This document shows positions 33,207 to 43,388 of a DNA stretch of 53,308 bases, piece by piece. Location of the stretch: positions 1 through 53,308 of the forward strand of contig CAUJHS010000068.1 in NCBI GenBank assembly GCA_963204915.1. The letters are read 5' to 3'. How positions within the stretch are numbered: position 1 is the first letter of the stretch; each line of letters begins with the position of its first letter. The position numbers were made by a program, and so were the translations under genes. The DNA is from Planctomycetota bacterium. Lineage in GTDB: Bacteria; Planctomycetota; Planctomycetia; Pirellulales; Pirellulaceae. Under the pieces are notes generated by a model. The model searched no databases and had not been told where the DNA came from. It saw only the letters and a list, made by a program, of their open reading frames with translations.

Positions 33207-34946
33207 ATGGATTTCACGCGGAAAATTTGTGCGCTGTGGGCCGCGGGGCTGCTCGTGGCAGGATGTAACAAAGCCGGCGCGCCGCCCGTTGAACCCCGAC
33301 CCTTGCCTGTGGCGGAAGCGCAACACGCGGCGCCGTTGTCCGAAGCCGCCGCAGGGCAACCTCTGGCCGAAGTAGGCAACGTGGCTCCGGCGTCGCACGT
33401 GGTCGAAGCGCCGCACCTGGAAACGAGCTGGATCACGGACGATTACTTCGCCGCGTTGATTTTTCATCCTCGGCAAATGCTCCACCATCAGCCGCTGGCG
33501 GGCGAGTCGCGGGCCTGGCTCGACGCCGCCGCGGCGGACCTGGGATTCACGCTGGATGACCTGGACCAGGTGTGCTTTCTCGTCGGCCCGCCCGATCTGG
33601 CCGAGCCGAAGAGCGCGGCGCCCTTCGCCACCGGATGGGTCTTTCGCTTCGCCACGCCTGCCGGGCAGCAAGGCATGTTAAAGCGGTTCCTGGGCGAAGC
33701 GCACTCGAAACAAACGACCTATCAAGGGCATGTGTACTACAAGGACGAACGCGCCCCCGTGGTGTTGTGCGCGCCGGACAAAACCACGGTGTTGCTGGTT
33801 CCGGAACGAAGCGTCAAAAAGGCGCTCGGCGGCGCGACTCCGCGCAGCGAACTCCTCTTGCGGTTGGGCGCCGTGCAAGACCGCCCTGATGTGGTCGGCG
33901 CGGTCGATGCAAAGCCGCTCCGCCCGCTGTTGCGCCGTTTCACGTTGAGCGATGAGGCGAAGAACCCGGCTTACGCCTGGGCGCATCAACTGTCCGACGC
34001 CGTGCATCACCTGGACGAAGCCACGCTGACCGTCGATCTGGCCGATGAGACCTTGGCGCGCTTGACGATGGACGCCGAAGACAGCGAGTCGGCCCAGCGC
34101 CTCGAAGAGATGGCGCAGGGATACCGCGGCGCGGCGGCGCTCGTGTTGTCGGCCTTGCGCGGACAATGGGTGCGCGGCGAAGACGGCAAGGGTTACGCTC
34201 CGCTGTTCGCCTTGGGCCGTGAAACTTTGGCGGGAATCACCACCTCGCGGCAGGTGCGGCAAGTCGTGGTCGAAGCGCCCGCGCCGGCCGCCTTGGCCGA
34301 TTTGCCCCAGACGCTCGAAGCGGCGCTGGTCGCGGCCACGCGCGGCGCCGCGCGACAAGAGCGAGTGCGGCGACTGCAAATGATCGGGCTCGCCCTGCAC
34401 AACTATCATGTGGTCAAGGGGAGCTTCCCGCTGGCCGCCTCGCGCGATGTGGCCGGGCGACCGCTCCTCAGTTGGCGCGTCCATTTGCTGCCCTGGTTGG
34501 GTGAAACCGAGTTGTATCAAAAGTTCCGGCTCGACCAGCCCTGGGATAGTCCGCACAACCGCGCGTTGATCGCCCACATGCCGGCCGTGTTCCATACGCC
34601 GGGCGCGGCGCAGGACGGCCGGACGCGCATGGTCGCCCCCATGGCGCCAGGCACGCCGCTGGCGGCGTCGCGTCCTGTGGCGCTGAACGACTTTACCGAC
34701 GGCCCCGACCAGACGATACTGCTGGTGGAGTGCGGCCCCGATCGCAGCGTTCCCTGGACCCAGCCCGAAGACATGCCGGTGGATCTCAACGATCCGCTGG
34801 CGGCGTTGGGATCGGTCGACAAGGAAGGGTTCCTCTCGCTGTATGGCGATGGCCGCGTTGAAATCATTCGGCCGGTGATTGCCGCACACGCGCTGAAGGC
34901 TTTATTCACCCACGCTGGCGGCGAACCGACGACATCCAGCCCTTAA
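33207..34946 (+). CDS. DUF1559-related lipoprotein
   Basis: A 579-residue protein with a lipoprotein signal MDFTRKICALWAAGLLVAGC (lipobox VAGC). The first half is unlike other families I know. The second half, from about residue 385, is the DUF1559 type: LQMIGLALHNYHVVKGSFPL, WRVHLLPWLGETELYQKFRL, DFTDGPDQTILLVE and FLSLYGDGRVEII. It lacks the N-terminal pilin-like anchor, so the pseudopilin-like segment is embedded in a larger secreted protein. It shares the type with the protein at 11493 but has a different N-terminus. Confidence 0.75.
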   Translation: MDFTRKICALWAAGLLVAGCNKAGAPPVEPRPLPVAEAQHAAPLSEAAAGQPLAEVGNVAPASHVVEAPHLETSWITDDYFAALIFHPRQMLHHQPLAGESRAWLDAAAADLGFTLDDLDQVCFLVGPPDLAEPKSAAPFATGWVFRFATPAGQQGMLKRFLGEAHSKQTTYQGHVYYKDERAPVVLCAPDKTTVLLVPERSVKKALGGATPRSELLLRLGAVQDRPDVVGAVDAKPLRPLLRRFTLSDEAKNPAYAWAHQLSDAVHHLDEATLTVDLADETLARLTMDAEDSESAQRLEEMAQGYRGAAALVLSALRGQWVRGEDGKGYAPLFALGRETLAGITTSRQVRQVVVEAPAPAALADLPQTLEAALVAATRGAARQERVRRLQMIGLALHNYHVVKGSFPLAASRDVAGRPLLSWRVHLLPWLGETELYQKFRLDQPWDSPHNRALIAHMPAVFHTPGAAQDGRTRMVAPMAPGTPLAASRPVALNDFTDGPDQTILLVECGPDRSVPWTQPEDMPVDLNDPLAALGSVDKEGFLSLYGDGRVEIIRPVIAAHALKALFTHAGGEPTTSSP

Positions 34947-34988
34947 CCGACGCCCCGCCGACTCCGGGCGTCAACGCGAGGTGCGATC

Positions 34989-35219
34989 ATGCCCGTTACG
35001 GTGGCTCAACTTTGCCAGGAGCGGCAGTTGTCGTTGGAGGAATTGGTCGCGCGGTCAGGCTTGGAAGAAAGCCGTGTGACGGCGATTGTCGAAGGACGTT
35101 GGACTCCCAGCCCCCAGGAGCGACGCCGCATTGCCGACGCGCTGGGCGCGTCGATCGACGAAATCACCTGGGGACACAAAACACCTATCCAACATCTGTG
35201 GGGGCACGGCCCTACGTAA
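34989..35219 (+). CDS. small helix-turn-helix (XRE-type) DNA-binding protein
   Basis: A 76-residue protein: VAQLCQERQLSLEELVARSG, ESRVTAIVEGRWTPSPQERR and IADALGASIDEITWGHKTPI follow the Cro/CI helix-turn-helix arrangement. The C-terminal WGHKTPIQHLWGHGPT is a signature I associate with a planctomycete subgroup. It lies 42 bases after the DUF1559-related lipoprotein on the same strand. Regulated target unknown. Confidence 0.7.
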   Translation: MPVTVAQLCQERQLSLEELVARSGLEESRVTAIVEGRWTPSPQERRRIADALGASIDEITWGHKTPIQHLWGHGPT

Positions 35220-35264
35220 CGCACGCGTTATGACCGCCACGGCGCCGACATGCCCGGTTCACGG

Positions 35265-35585
35265 TTACATCACGCGGTCGTACGCCCAGGGGTAGCGCCG
35301 ACCGGTTTTGAACTCCTTGTAGTCGCGCTCCGTCGGTTCGTGAATGGTTTCACGATTGAACGCCGCGTTCACGGCATTCAGCACCGCCACAATGTCCTCG
35401 TCAAGATACCCCAGACCGCGCACTTCAAACACCTCGGCGTTTACATCGACCACGTGCAGCCAGTCGCGCCCGACCCGCGCGTACCGCAACTCGCGCAGTT
35501 CGCTCCAGGTGCGTTTGAGAAATTGGAGCGTGGCGTCGAGTTCGCCCGGACGATGTTCATGCACGGCCAGCGGCGTTTCGTCCAT
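35265..35585 (-). CDS. hypothetical protein
   Basis: A 106-residue protein (MDETPLAVHEHRPGELDATL). Ordered-looking segments include ELRELRYARVGRDWLHVVDV, VFEVRGLGYLDEDIVAVLNA and ERDYKEFKTGRRYPWAYDRV. No recognisable family or signal. It is on the same strand as hemB, 42 bases downstream of it, and could be the last gene of its operon. Confidence 0.55.
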   Translation of the reverse strand: MDETPLAVHEHRPGELDATLQFLKRTWSELRELRYARVGRDWLHVVDVNAEVFEVRGLGYLDEDIVAVLNAVNAAFNRETIHEPTERDYKEFKTGRRYPWAYDRVM

Positions 35586-35627
35586 GGCAAGAGTCCAAGT
35601 GCGCGGTGCGCTAAATTGTTCGAAAGG

Positions 35628-36821
<1,194 letters not shown>

Positions 36822-36824
36822 TCA

Positions 36825-36853
36825 TTTTGGCTTTGGCGGGGCGGGGATACAAT
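36825..36853 (+). promoter_or_regulatory. possible promoter of the glutaminyl cyclase gene
   Basis: TTTTGG at 36825 and TACAAT at 36848 are 17 bases apart; an overlapping TTGGCT would give 15. The -10 box is 22 bases before the GTG start. The -35 match is poor. Confidence 0.35.
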
Positions 36854-36874
36854 AGTGAGTGAAAGGAGACCCGC

Positions 36875-37810
36875 GTGTCCGCGCACCCCAAGCCACGCAA
36901 GAACGCCCCGTTCGACCACCCTCATGACGAGGCCAGTCCGCCCCGCAAGCGAACAACCCGCACTACCGCCGCGCGCCGCGTGCGGTGGAAGTGGCTGGCC
37001 AGCGGGTTGGCGGTGGGTCTGGTCGTGGCCATCCTTCTGGCGATTACGGGAGCGTTCCCGATGAGCAACGCAGCGCCGCCGGTGTTCCCGTGCGAGGTGA
37101 TCGCCAGCTATCCTCATGCCGAAGACGCCTTCACCCAAGGTTTGATTTACAAGGACGGGTTCTTCTACGAAGGCACCGGCGGCCATGGCGAGTCGTCGTT
37201 GCGGAAAGTGCAGGTGAGCAACGGCGAAGTGGTGCAGCGCGTCGACTTGGACCCCCGCTTCTTTGGCGAAGGCATCGCCGTGGTCGACGGCAAGATCTAC
37301 CAGCTCACGTGGCGTTCGCGCGTCGGCTTTATCTACGATCAAGAAACCTTCGAGCGCCAAGGCGAATTCGCCTACACCGGCGAAGGCTGGGGTTTGACCT
37401 ACGACGGCAAACACCTGGTGATGAGCGACGGCACCGACGTGTTGCGATTCCTCGACCCCCTGACCTTCCGCGAGGCACGGCGTTTGCGTGTCACCTCCGG
37501 CGGACGGCAGTTGTACAAAATCAATGAACTGGAGTTCGCCAACGGATTCATTTACGCCAATTTATGGCATTCCGATTACCTCGTGAAAATCGCCCCCGAC
37601 ACCGGCCGGGTGGCGGCCTGGTTCGACCTGCGCGGCTTGTGGCCCTCCCACCGGCGAAGCCATCGCGAGGCAGTGCTCAACGGCATTGCGCATCACCCCG
37701 CCACGGGCAACTTTTTTGTGACGGGCAAAAACTGGCCGCAGGTGTTTGAAGTCAGGTTGGCAGAACAGCCGTCGTCCCGAGGATCCGCGACCCGACCCTC
37801 CGCGAACTAG
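36875..37810 (+). CDS. glutaminyl-peptide cyclotransferase (plant-type)
   Basis: A 311-residue protein from GTG 36875, with AAAGGAG just upstream. An Arg/Lys-rich start is followed by a membrane anchor (WLASGLAVGLVVAILLAITG). The rest is the five-bladed propeller of plant-type glutaminyl cyclases: PHAEDAFTQGLIYKDGFFYE, GTGGHGESSLRKV, FFGEGIAVVDGKIYQLTW, GEGWGLTYDGKHLVMSDG and KINELEFANGFIYANLW. It would convert N-terminal glutamine of exported peptides to pyroglutamate. The acyltransferase gene follows within 16 bases. Confidence 0.85.
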   Translation: MSAHPKPRKNAPFDHPHDEASPPRKRTTRTTAARRVRWKWLASGLAVGLVVAILLAITGAFPMSNAAPPVFPCEVIASYPHAEDAFTQGLIYKDGFFYEGTGGHGESSLRKVQVSNGEVVQRVDLDPRFFGEGIAVVDGKIYQLTWRSRVGFIYDQETFERQGEFAYTGEGWGLTYDGKHLVMSDGTDVLRFLDPLTFREARRLRVTSGGRQLYKINELEFANGFIYANLWHSDYLVKIAPDTGRVAAWFDLRGLWPSHRRSHREAVLNGIAHHPATGNFFVTGKNWPQVFEVRLAEQPSSRGSATRPSAN

Positions 37811-37825
37811 CGACTACCACCTCCT

Positions 37826-38596
37826 ATGAACGAACTGGCTGACACGGAAGAACCGAAGGAGAAGAACCGAGAGCAGGAACTGGCGTATCTGGAAACTCCC
37901 GACGAATTCCTGACCGCGCGGCAACGCCGCTGGTTGGAGCCTCCTGGCATGGTGGGGCAAGCCCTGCGCACGGTGCTGTACGCGGTGAACTGGACCGCCG
38001 TGCGACTGCTCTTTCGGTTGCGTGTGGAAGGCGTGGAACATTTGCCCGAACAGGGGCCGTACATCATTGCGCCGAATCACACCAGTTCGCTTGATCCGTT
38101 CGTGCTTTCGACCGCCATGGGTTACCACCGCATTCGGCAAACCGCTTGGGCCGGGCGGCGCGGCGCGTTGTTGGAGAACCCCGTGCGCCGGTTTGTCAAT
38201 CGTCTGGCGCACGCCATTCCCATTCGCCGCAACGCCACGGCGCTGGCCGTGGGCGCCGCCGTGTTGCAGCGCGGCCGCGTGCTGGTATGGTTCCCGGAGG
38301 GAACTCGGTCAGAAAACGGTCAGCTTCTGCCGTTCAAGCGCGGCGTGGGCGTGATGATGGATCACTTCCAAGTCCCGGCGATTCCCGCCTACATTCACGG
38401 CGCGTACGACGCAATGCCGCGGCATATTCGCTGGCCGCATCGCCTCGGGCCGATTCGCGTGGCGTTTGGACCGGCGCTGCACCCACAACCGTTCCAAAGC
38501 GAAGCCGACCGCGACGTGCGCGTGGCGCGCATGGTGGCCGAACTGCGGGAGCGCGTCGTCGCTCTGGGCGAGAACCTGGCCGTTTCCAACAACTAA
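37826..38596 (+). CDS. 1-acyl-glycerol-3-phosphate acyltransferase family protein
   Basis: A 256-residue PlsC-type enzyme, a second copy beside the one at 29817. Catalytic HX4D is APNHTSSLDPFVL, and VWFPEGTRSENGQLLPFKRG is the substrate motif. The N-terminal 35 residues are charged (ELADTEEPKEKNREQELAYL). It starts 15 bases after the cyclase stop, so translation is probably coupled. Membrane-associated acyl transfer in lipid synthesis is inferred; the acyl acceptor is unknown. Confidence 0.8.
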   Translation: MNELADTEEPKEKNREQELAYLETPDEFLTARQRRWLEPPGMVGQALRTVLYAVNWTAVRLLFRLRVEGVEHLPEQGPYIIAPNHTSSLDPFVLSTAMGYHRIRQTAWAGRRGALLENPVRRFVNRLAHAIPIRRNATALAVGAAVLQRGRVLVWFPEGTRSENGQLLPFKRGVGVMMDHFQVPAIPAYIHGAYDAMPRHIRWPHRLGPIRVAFGPALHPQPFQSEADRDVRVARMVAELRERVVALGENLAVSNN

Positions 38597-38620
38597 GACC
38601 GGACAAGCCTTTGGTTTAAC

Positions 38621-38713
38621 CGCTTCCCAACGGGAAGCGCGTGGCGTCACGGTCCGACGCGTTGCCATAAGACGCGCTGGAGGAGACAATCGCTCTCTAA
38701 CGGTTCGAGAGCG
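38621..38713. terminator. two hairpins between convergent genes
   Basis: CGCTTCCC-AAC-GGGAAGCG (38621-38639) and CGCTCTC-taacggttc-GAGAGCG (38691-38713) are perfect inverted repeats between the plus-strand acyltransferase and the minus-strand methyltransferase. There is no T-run, so they may act as bidirectional or factor-dependent terminators. Confidence 0.45.
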
Positions 38714-38750
38714 TTCATTGACTCCTGACGCTGCACGTAGCGCCCCGCGC

Positions 38751-39443
38751 TCACGAAGCCGGCGCCTCGGCTGGCGGAACCTTGATCGGGGCAACCCACA
38801 AATACACGGTGTGCTCGTTGTCTTCGCCAGCAGGCTGGAGGCGCACTTTCTTATCCGGCGGAATGTCTTCCAAAGGAAAATCGTGCGCCACAATCCGCGA
38901 GCCGGGCTTGAGCGCCTGGAGTTGCGGGATCAGCTTCTTCATATACCGCGGCAACAGGTAGATCGTGATCACGTCGGCCTGCGCCAGGTCGAGCGTGAAC
39001 ACATCCTTCTGCTCGAAGGAGACCAGATCTTCCACGTTGTGCGTTTTGGCCCGCTCGCGCGACTCGCGAATGCGTTCGGGCTCAATGTCGTAGCCGACGC
39101 CGCGGCATCCGAACTTCTCGGCCGCAGCAACCACGATGCGGCCGTCGCCGCAGCCCAGGTCGTACACCAGGTCGGTTTCTTTGACCTCGGCCAGTTCGAG
39201 CATCGCATCGACGACTTCCGGCGGCGTGGTCACAAACGGCGCATTGATCCAAGCCCGCGGCAGCGGCGTTGGATCAAACACGGTATGGTTGAACTTCCAC
39301 CAGGCGAATGCCGAACCACTGGCCACCAGGACCGCAAACACCACCAGCAACAGCCACCACCGCCGCCGAGCCCGCGCCGGCGCGGCGCCGGGCGCCAAAG
39401 AAGACCCGGCCCCCGTGGTTTGATCGTCCCGAACATCAGCCAT
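38751..39443 (-). CDS. membrane-anchored class I SAM-dependent methyltransferase
   Basis: A 230-residue protein from ATG 39443. A basic N-terminus and one transmembrane helix (WWLLLVVFAVLVASGSAFAW) lead into a class I methyltransferase: TPPEVVDAMLELAEV, VYDLGCGDGRIVVAAAEKFG (motif I), GYDIEPERI, and DVITIYLLPRYMKKLIPQL. The last motif is like proteins of the 'DOT1-like/PrmA-like' group with unknown substrate. SAM binding is supported; the acceptor is unknown. Confidence 0.75.
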   Translation of the reverse strand: MADVRDDQTTGAGSSLAPGAAPARARRRWWLLLVVFAVLVASGSAFAWWKFNHTVFDPTPLPRAWINAPFVTTPPEVVDAMLELAEVKETDLVYDLGCGDGRIVVAAAEKFGCRGVGYDIEPERIRESRERAKTHNVEDLVSFEQKDVFTLDLAQADVITIYLLPRYMKKLIPQLQALKPGSRIVAHDFPLEDIPPDKKVRLQPAGEDNEHTVYLWVAPIKVPPAEAPAS

Positions 39444-39713
39444 AAGGAGAAGCGCGCAAGCGCCAAGCGAGAGGAAAGAGCAGGCAGGCCCGGCATTCCA
39501 AGCCGACAACCCCCCATCCTACCACGCCCCCCACAAGCCCGCGACGGCTTTTCCCGCAGCATAGGTCGTTTACCACCGATGGCTTGCTAAGGGTGCTATA
39601 CTGAATCGCGAAAATCTGGCGGCGAAGCCGGCAAAAGTTAATTGTAAATCGATTCAGCAAAACGCTGCTTACTTAGACATTAACAAGTTCCCCGTGATAA
39701 TTCACTTAGGCCG

Positions 39714-41426
39714 ATGAACATCATCACGCTACTGAATCAGATTAAAACAGGAGAAATCGTCCTACCGGCAATTCAGCGAAACTTCGTTTGGACTACTGAA
39801 CGAGTAATTGCGCTTTTAGATTCAATTATGCGCGGATACCCGATTGGCATCGCCTTATTATGGGAAACGTATGCAAATATTCCATTTCGAAGATTCGTCA
39901 CCGACTATGATCCAGATGGAAAGCATGTTTTTCTCGACAACGCTAATGGTCAAAAATTAAAAGTCGTCTTGGATGGGCAGCAGCGTCTGCAATCCCTATA
40001 TGTAGCACTATATGGTACTTACGACGAGGAAAAGTTGTATTTCGATGTTCTAAGCGGCCACTCAGGCGATGACTATAGTCAAGAGCGATACGTTTTCTGT
40101 TTTGATGAAGATAAGAGCATTCAAGAGTGGAACGAAGGTTTTGTCGAGGATGCCGCCAATCCACCCGAGGAACGATACGATCCCGAATACTACGTTTCTA
40201 CGAATAAGCTGTTCGAGATGAATGCTATTGCACGTCAGAAGTTTCGCAAGCGTCTCGTTCAAGATCTGAAGTTAGGCGAGGAGGACGAGTTGCGCATTGA
40301 GGCAAACCTTTCCCGTTTTGATGAGGTATTTACAAAAAACGAGACTTTGCTCCGGGTTTCGATCATCGACGAGAATCTTCCGTCAAATAGCCCTGAGCGA
40401 AAGACGGAGGCCGATGTTTTAGAGATTTTCATTCGCGTCAACCGCCAAGGCGTTCAACTCAGCCGATCAGATTTGGTGTTTAGCATTCTCAAATTGCATT
40501 GGCAGGAATCTTCTCAAGCGTTACCTGATCTCGTGCGGCAGATCAACAAAGGCAACTCGCTCAATCTCGATACAGATTTTGTTATAAGATGTTTATTTGC
40601 GGTGTCCAACCTCGGGGCTAAGTACGATCTTGAGATATTGAGAAATCAGACTCACGTTGACTTGATGCGGAAGAATTTTGCAAAGTGCTGTATAGCCATC
40701 AAATCAACCATTGACTTCGTAGTTAATCAGTGCTGGTGCCAAAGTTCGGCGGTGATTGGAGGCAACGCAAACTTAATTCCCTTTGTTTACTATGTGTTTC
40801 ATCAGGTCAAATCTAGTGTTCCTCAGAGTGAAATCGAGCCAGCGCGTAAAGCGTTCTACCTACTTGGATTCTCGCAGCCGTTTTCGCGCTACGCAGATAG
40901 TCGGCTGGGCGCCTTTCTGCGAAATGAAATGAAACCGCTTTTGGAGGCGGGTGATTCGCGCTTTCCATTTGACCGCTTGGTTGTGTGGGTTCGCTATTGG
41001 GAGCGCATTCATTCTTACGGGCCAGAATTGCTCCAAGGCAATCCCACGTTAGCACTACACTTATTGCAACGACACACAGGCGCAGCGGTGCAGTATGCAA
41101 ACAATGCTCCCGAAATTGATCATATCTTTCCCAGGTCCACCTTGCGAAAAAAGGGCGTCGATCACGCGAAGATTGATCATTTCGCGAACTTTTGGATTCT
41201 AGCCAAGGAAAAGAATGCTAATAAGAATAACAAACATCCAGCCGAGTACTTCAAAAACGTTTCTGCAAAGGATATGAAGCGCGCGCTCATTGATCCAACA
41301 TTGCTTGACTATCGCCGATACTCCTCATTTCTAAACGCACGAAGCAAAAGAATCCTCGACGCAATCACTAAACAAGTCGGTTTATCGGAAGCCGATTTCC
41401 GGATTGACGATGTGATGGAAGCATGA
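39714..41426 (+). CDS. DUF262/HNH nuclease-like protein (GmrSD-type)
   Basis: A 570-residue protein. The N-terminal DUF262 domain (ParB/Srx-like) has PAIQRNFVWTTE, RGYPIGIALLW and VVLDGQQRLQSLY at about residues 84-96. The C-terminal part holds an HNH-type site (EIDHIFPRSTL near residue 466, then FANFWILAKEKNANKNNKHP). Proteins of this layout belong to the GmrSD/DUF262 restriction-like enzymes that act on modified or phage DNA. Composition is strikingly AT-rich against flanking genes (codons such as AAT, TTA, ATA are frequent), indicating recent gain. It stands alone, without partner methylase or helicase. Antiphage activity is inferred. Confidence 0.75.
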   Translation: MNIITLLNQIKTGEIVLPAIQRNFVWTTERVIALLDSIMRGYPIGIALLWETYANIPFRRFVTDYDPDGKHVFLDNANGQKLKVVLDGQQRLQSLYVALYGTYDEEKLYFDVLSGHSGDDYSQERYVFCFDEDKSIQEWNEGFVEDAANPPEERYDPEYYVSTNKLFEMNAIARQKFRKRLVQDLKLGEEDELRIEANLSRFDEVFTKNETLLRVSIIDENLPSNSPERKTEADVLEIFIRVNRQGVQLSRSDLVFSILKLHWQESSQALPDLVRQINKGNSLNLDTDFVIRCLFAVSNLGAKYDLEILRNQTHVDLMRKNFAKCCIAIKSTIDFVVNQCWCQSSAVIGGNANLIPFVYYVFHQVKSSVPQSEIEPARKAFYLLGFSQPFSRYADSRLGAFLRNEMKPLLEAGDSRFPFDRLVVWVRYWERIHSYGPELLQGNPTLALHLLQRHTGAAVQYANNAPEIDHIFPRSTLRKKGVDHAKIDHFANFWILAKEKNANKNNKHPAEYFKNVSAKDMKRALIDPTLLDYRRYSSFLNARSKRILDAITKQVGLSEADFRIDDVMEA

Positions 41427-41480
41427 TGGCGCGCGAAAGATAAGTTCGCCAAATAGGTTCGTTAGTGCGAACAACATTAT

Positions 41481-42329
41481 TCAGCAAGGTGGCGGTCGGC
41501 TCGCAAACTGCAAACTGCGAGCTGCGGGTTGCGGTTCTGGGAAAACGGGGAGCGCGGCGAGGTATTGCGGGTGTGCTCCTTCGAGCCACACGTAGGAGCC
41601 GTTGGAACGTCGAACCCGCAAGACGCTGTGCGTTGACAAGCCGAACAAAACTACGCCGGCCGCCATGACCGCCATGCCGATTCCGATGCCGACCAGCGCT
41701 ACACCAAACGAGGGTTGCCGCCCCATTTGCTCGGCAAGGAAGACCGTGCCCATGGCCAAGACAAATCCAAGAATCGGACCGGCCACCACCAGCGCCAGAC
41801 CGTAACGGCGGCGCTGCACGGAACGGTCCTGCTCGTTCTCGCACAGGCTGATGCGGTAAATGAGCCGCCGCTTCCGCGCCAGATCGGCCAACGCGCCACC
41901 GGCCGTCCCGAACAACGCTTGCGTCAACACGTTCACTGCGGTTTCATCCAGCGACCGGGGAGTCTGAATTTGGCTCCGCAACAAGTCGGCTTCCAAGTGA
42001 TACCGCGGGCCTTCCACCAGGACGTTCGTCTTGACGCAGCGTTTGGGAAACACCGCGCCTTCCAGCGGCGCCACAATCCATTTGCCGTCGCGATAGATGT
42101 TCGGCTGAAGAACGCGTTGGCCCTGTTGGGGTGAACCGCTTGCGGATTCTCCAACCGGGGCGCCGACGGGAACCGCCGTTTGCCCCGACGATGCGGACGA
42201 AGGGGCCGATTCGCCCGACTCCGCCGCGCCAAGGGTGCGCCGGCAATAGGGGCATCGCGTGCGAGGCCGGCCATCGAACAAGGTCGGCGAGATCGCCTGA
42301 CCGCACGAACAGATCGTAAGTTGGGACAT
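41481..42329 (-). CDS. zinc-ribbon membrane protein of unknown function
   Basis: A 282-residue protein from ATG 42329 (MSQLTICSCGQAISPTLFDG; a TTG nine bases earlier is weaker). Four Cys (C7, C9 and C-P-Y-C further on) form a probable zinc ribbon. Two hydrophobic helices (YGLALVVAGPILGFVLAMGT and VALVGIGIGMAVMAAGVVLF) lie near residues 180-235. After the second helix, a compact motif (LRVRRSNGSYVWLEGAHPQY) closes the protein. Many planctomycetes carry this layout; the function is unknown. Confidence 0.65.
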   Translation of the reverse strand: MSQLTICSCGQAISPTLFDGRPRTRCPYCRRTLGAAESGESAPSSASSGQTAVPVGAPVGESASGSPQQGQRVLQPNIYRDGKWIVAPLEGAVFPKRCVKTNVLVEGPRYHLEADLLRSQIQTPRSLDETAVNVLTQALFGTAGGALADLARKRRLIYRISLCENEQDRSVQRRRYGLALVVAGPILGFVLAMGTVFLAEQMGRQPSFGVALVGIGIGMAVMAAGVVLFGLSTHSVLRVRRSNGSYVWLEGAHPQYLAALPVFPEPQPAARSLQFASRPPPC

Positions 42330-42582
42330 GTCTGCCAAAGCCGCGCCAGGTTGATTCGAGCCGGCCCACCGCGGCGGGGATTATAAATGCCCGGAGAACC
42401 CGCCACAAGCAATTTCTCAGACTCGCCGATTTTCGTTCGCTCTTGAGAGCCGCGCACCATTCGGTGGGAAACCACCCTCCATGCGGTGCGTCGTGTAGAG
42501 TATAGGATGGGGTCGTTCCTCGGCCGGCTCGCAAGAGGCTACGCCTGGGCCTACTTTATCGCCTTGTGACTGAGGTAGCATT

Positions 42583-42685
42583 TAGAGCGCGTTTCACGCA
42601 AGTGTGACGACCCCAATGTGGCGCCATCGCTCTGCGAGTGGACCACACTGAAGAAGTCAGCACACCTCAATGAAATACGCGCTCA
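42583..42685. repeat. family C palindromic repeat, copy 3
   Basis: TAGAGCGCGTTTCACGCAAG at the left and AATGAAATACGCGCTCAA at the right, with GTGTGACGACCCCAATGTGG and GACCACACTGAAGAAGTCAG inside. The right end supplies an ATG (42670) from which a frame runs into the next lipoprotein gene; that ATG is probably not the native start. Confidence 0.8.
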
Positions 42686-42711
42686 ACCTTAACGTGGTGG
42701 GAATCGCTCTC

Positions 42712-43173
42712 ATGCCAAGATGGCGTCTGGCGTGCGTTATGCTTTTGCTCGTTGGGGGATGTAACGGCGCGAAGTCGGCGCCGAAGCCGCTGGCCAAGAC
42801 CGCTACGTTCGATGTGTATGTGGTGTCGCCCGTGGAAACTCCGAGCACGCAACGGATCATGGATCCCGATCGCCGAACGCCGCTGTTTTTGCTCACTCCG
42901 GCGATTCTCTCGGCGGCTGACGTGGCCACGATTCAGCGGTCGGAAGACACGCCAGGAACCCCCATGCTCACCGTGAATCTGACGCCCGCAGGCGCCAGGA
43001 AGCTGGCGGCGGCAACCGCGAACCCGGCCGGAATGCAACTCGCCCTTGTGGCCAAGGGAACGGTTCTCGCGGCGCCCAAAGTGACGTCGCCCTTGTCCGC
43101 GAGTTTTCAAGTTTCCAGCCAAGAAATCGCTACCCACGGCGAGCAATGGGTCGAAACCCTCATTAAAAACTGA
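42712..43173 (+). CDS. lipoprotein with a SecD-like P1 head subdomain
   Basis: A 153-residue protein from ATG 42712 with lipoprotein signal MPRWRLACVMLLLVGGC. The mature part resembles the head subdomain of the first periplasmic domain of SecD: MLTVNLTPAGARKLAAATAN, LALVAKGTVLAAPKVTSPLS. Stand-alone SecDF-P1-like lipoproteins occur in planctomycetes; the role is unknown. The last codons (GEQWVETLIKN and stop) coincide with a 37-bp sequence repeated exactly at 47650, so the 3' end may come from an integration event. Confidence 0.65.
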   Translation: MPRWRLACVMLLLVGGCNGAKSAPKPLAKTATFDVYVVSPVETPSTQRIMDPDRRTPLFLLTPAILSAADVATIQRSEDTPGTPMLTVNLTPAGARKLAAATANPAGMQLALVAKGTVLAAPKVTSPLSASFQVSSQEIATHGEQWVETLIKN

Positions 43174-43175
43174 CC
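43139..43175 (+). repeat. 37-bp direct repeat, left copy
   Basis: Starts GCGAGCAATGGGTCGAAACC and ends AAAAACTGACC; identical to 47650-47686. Extending five to six bases leftwards and four rightwards adds only one mismatch on each side. It covers the end of the lipoprotein gene including its stop. Together the copies bracket the arsenical operon. Confidence 0.9.
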
Positions 43176-43318
43176 CGCCGACGCCGTGGCCGACGCGCTG
43201 GTCGTGGTCCTTGGCGTAATGATCGCCCAACCCGCGTGCGAGGAGCCGGGAAGCAATCGTTGATCGAAGTTCCGTATCGCGGGTCATCGGCTCAATCGGC
43301 TGGATTGCGAAGAAGCTC

Positions 43319-43371
43319 TTGACGCGGAAATTCGCTCGATGTTATATTTGGTTAAACATGCAAATAACCAA
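43319..43371 (+). promoter_or_regulatory. arsR promoter and operator
   Basis: TTGACG (43319) and TATATT (43343) with an 18-base spacer form a good sigma-70 promoter. Directly downstream, TTGGTTA (43348-43354) and TAACCAA (43365-43371) form a 7-bp perfect inverted repeat, as expected for an ArsR-family operator blocking its own promoter. It is 17 bases before the arsR start. Confidence 0.75.
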
Positions 43372-43388
43372 GTGTCGATAAGAAAACC

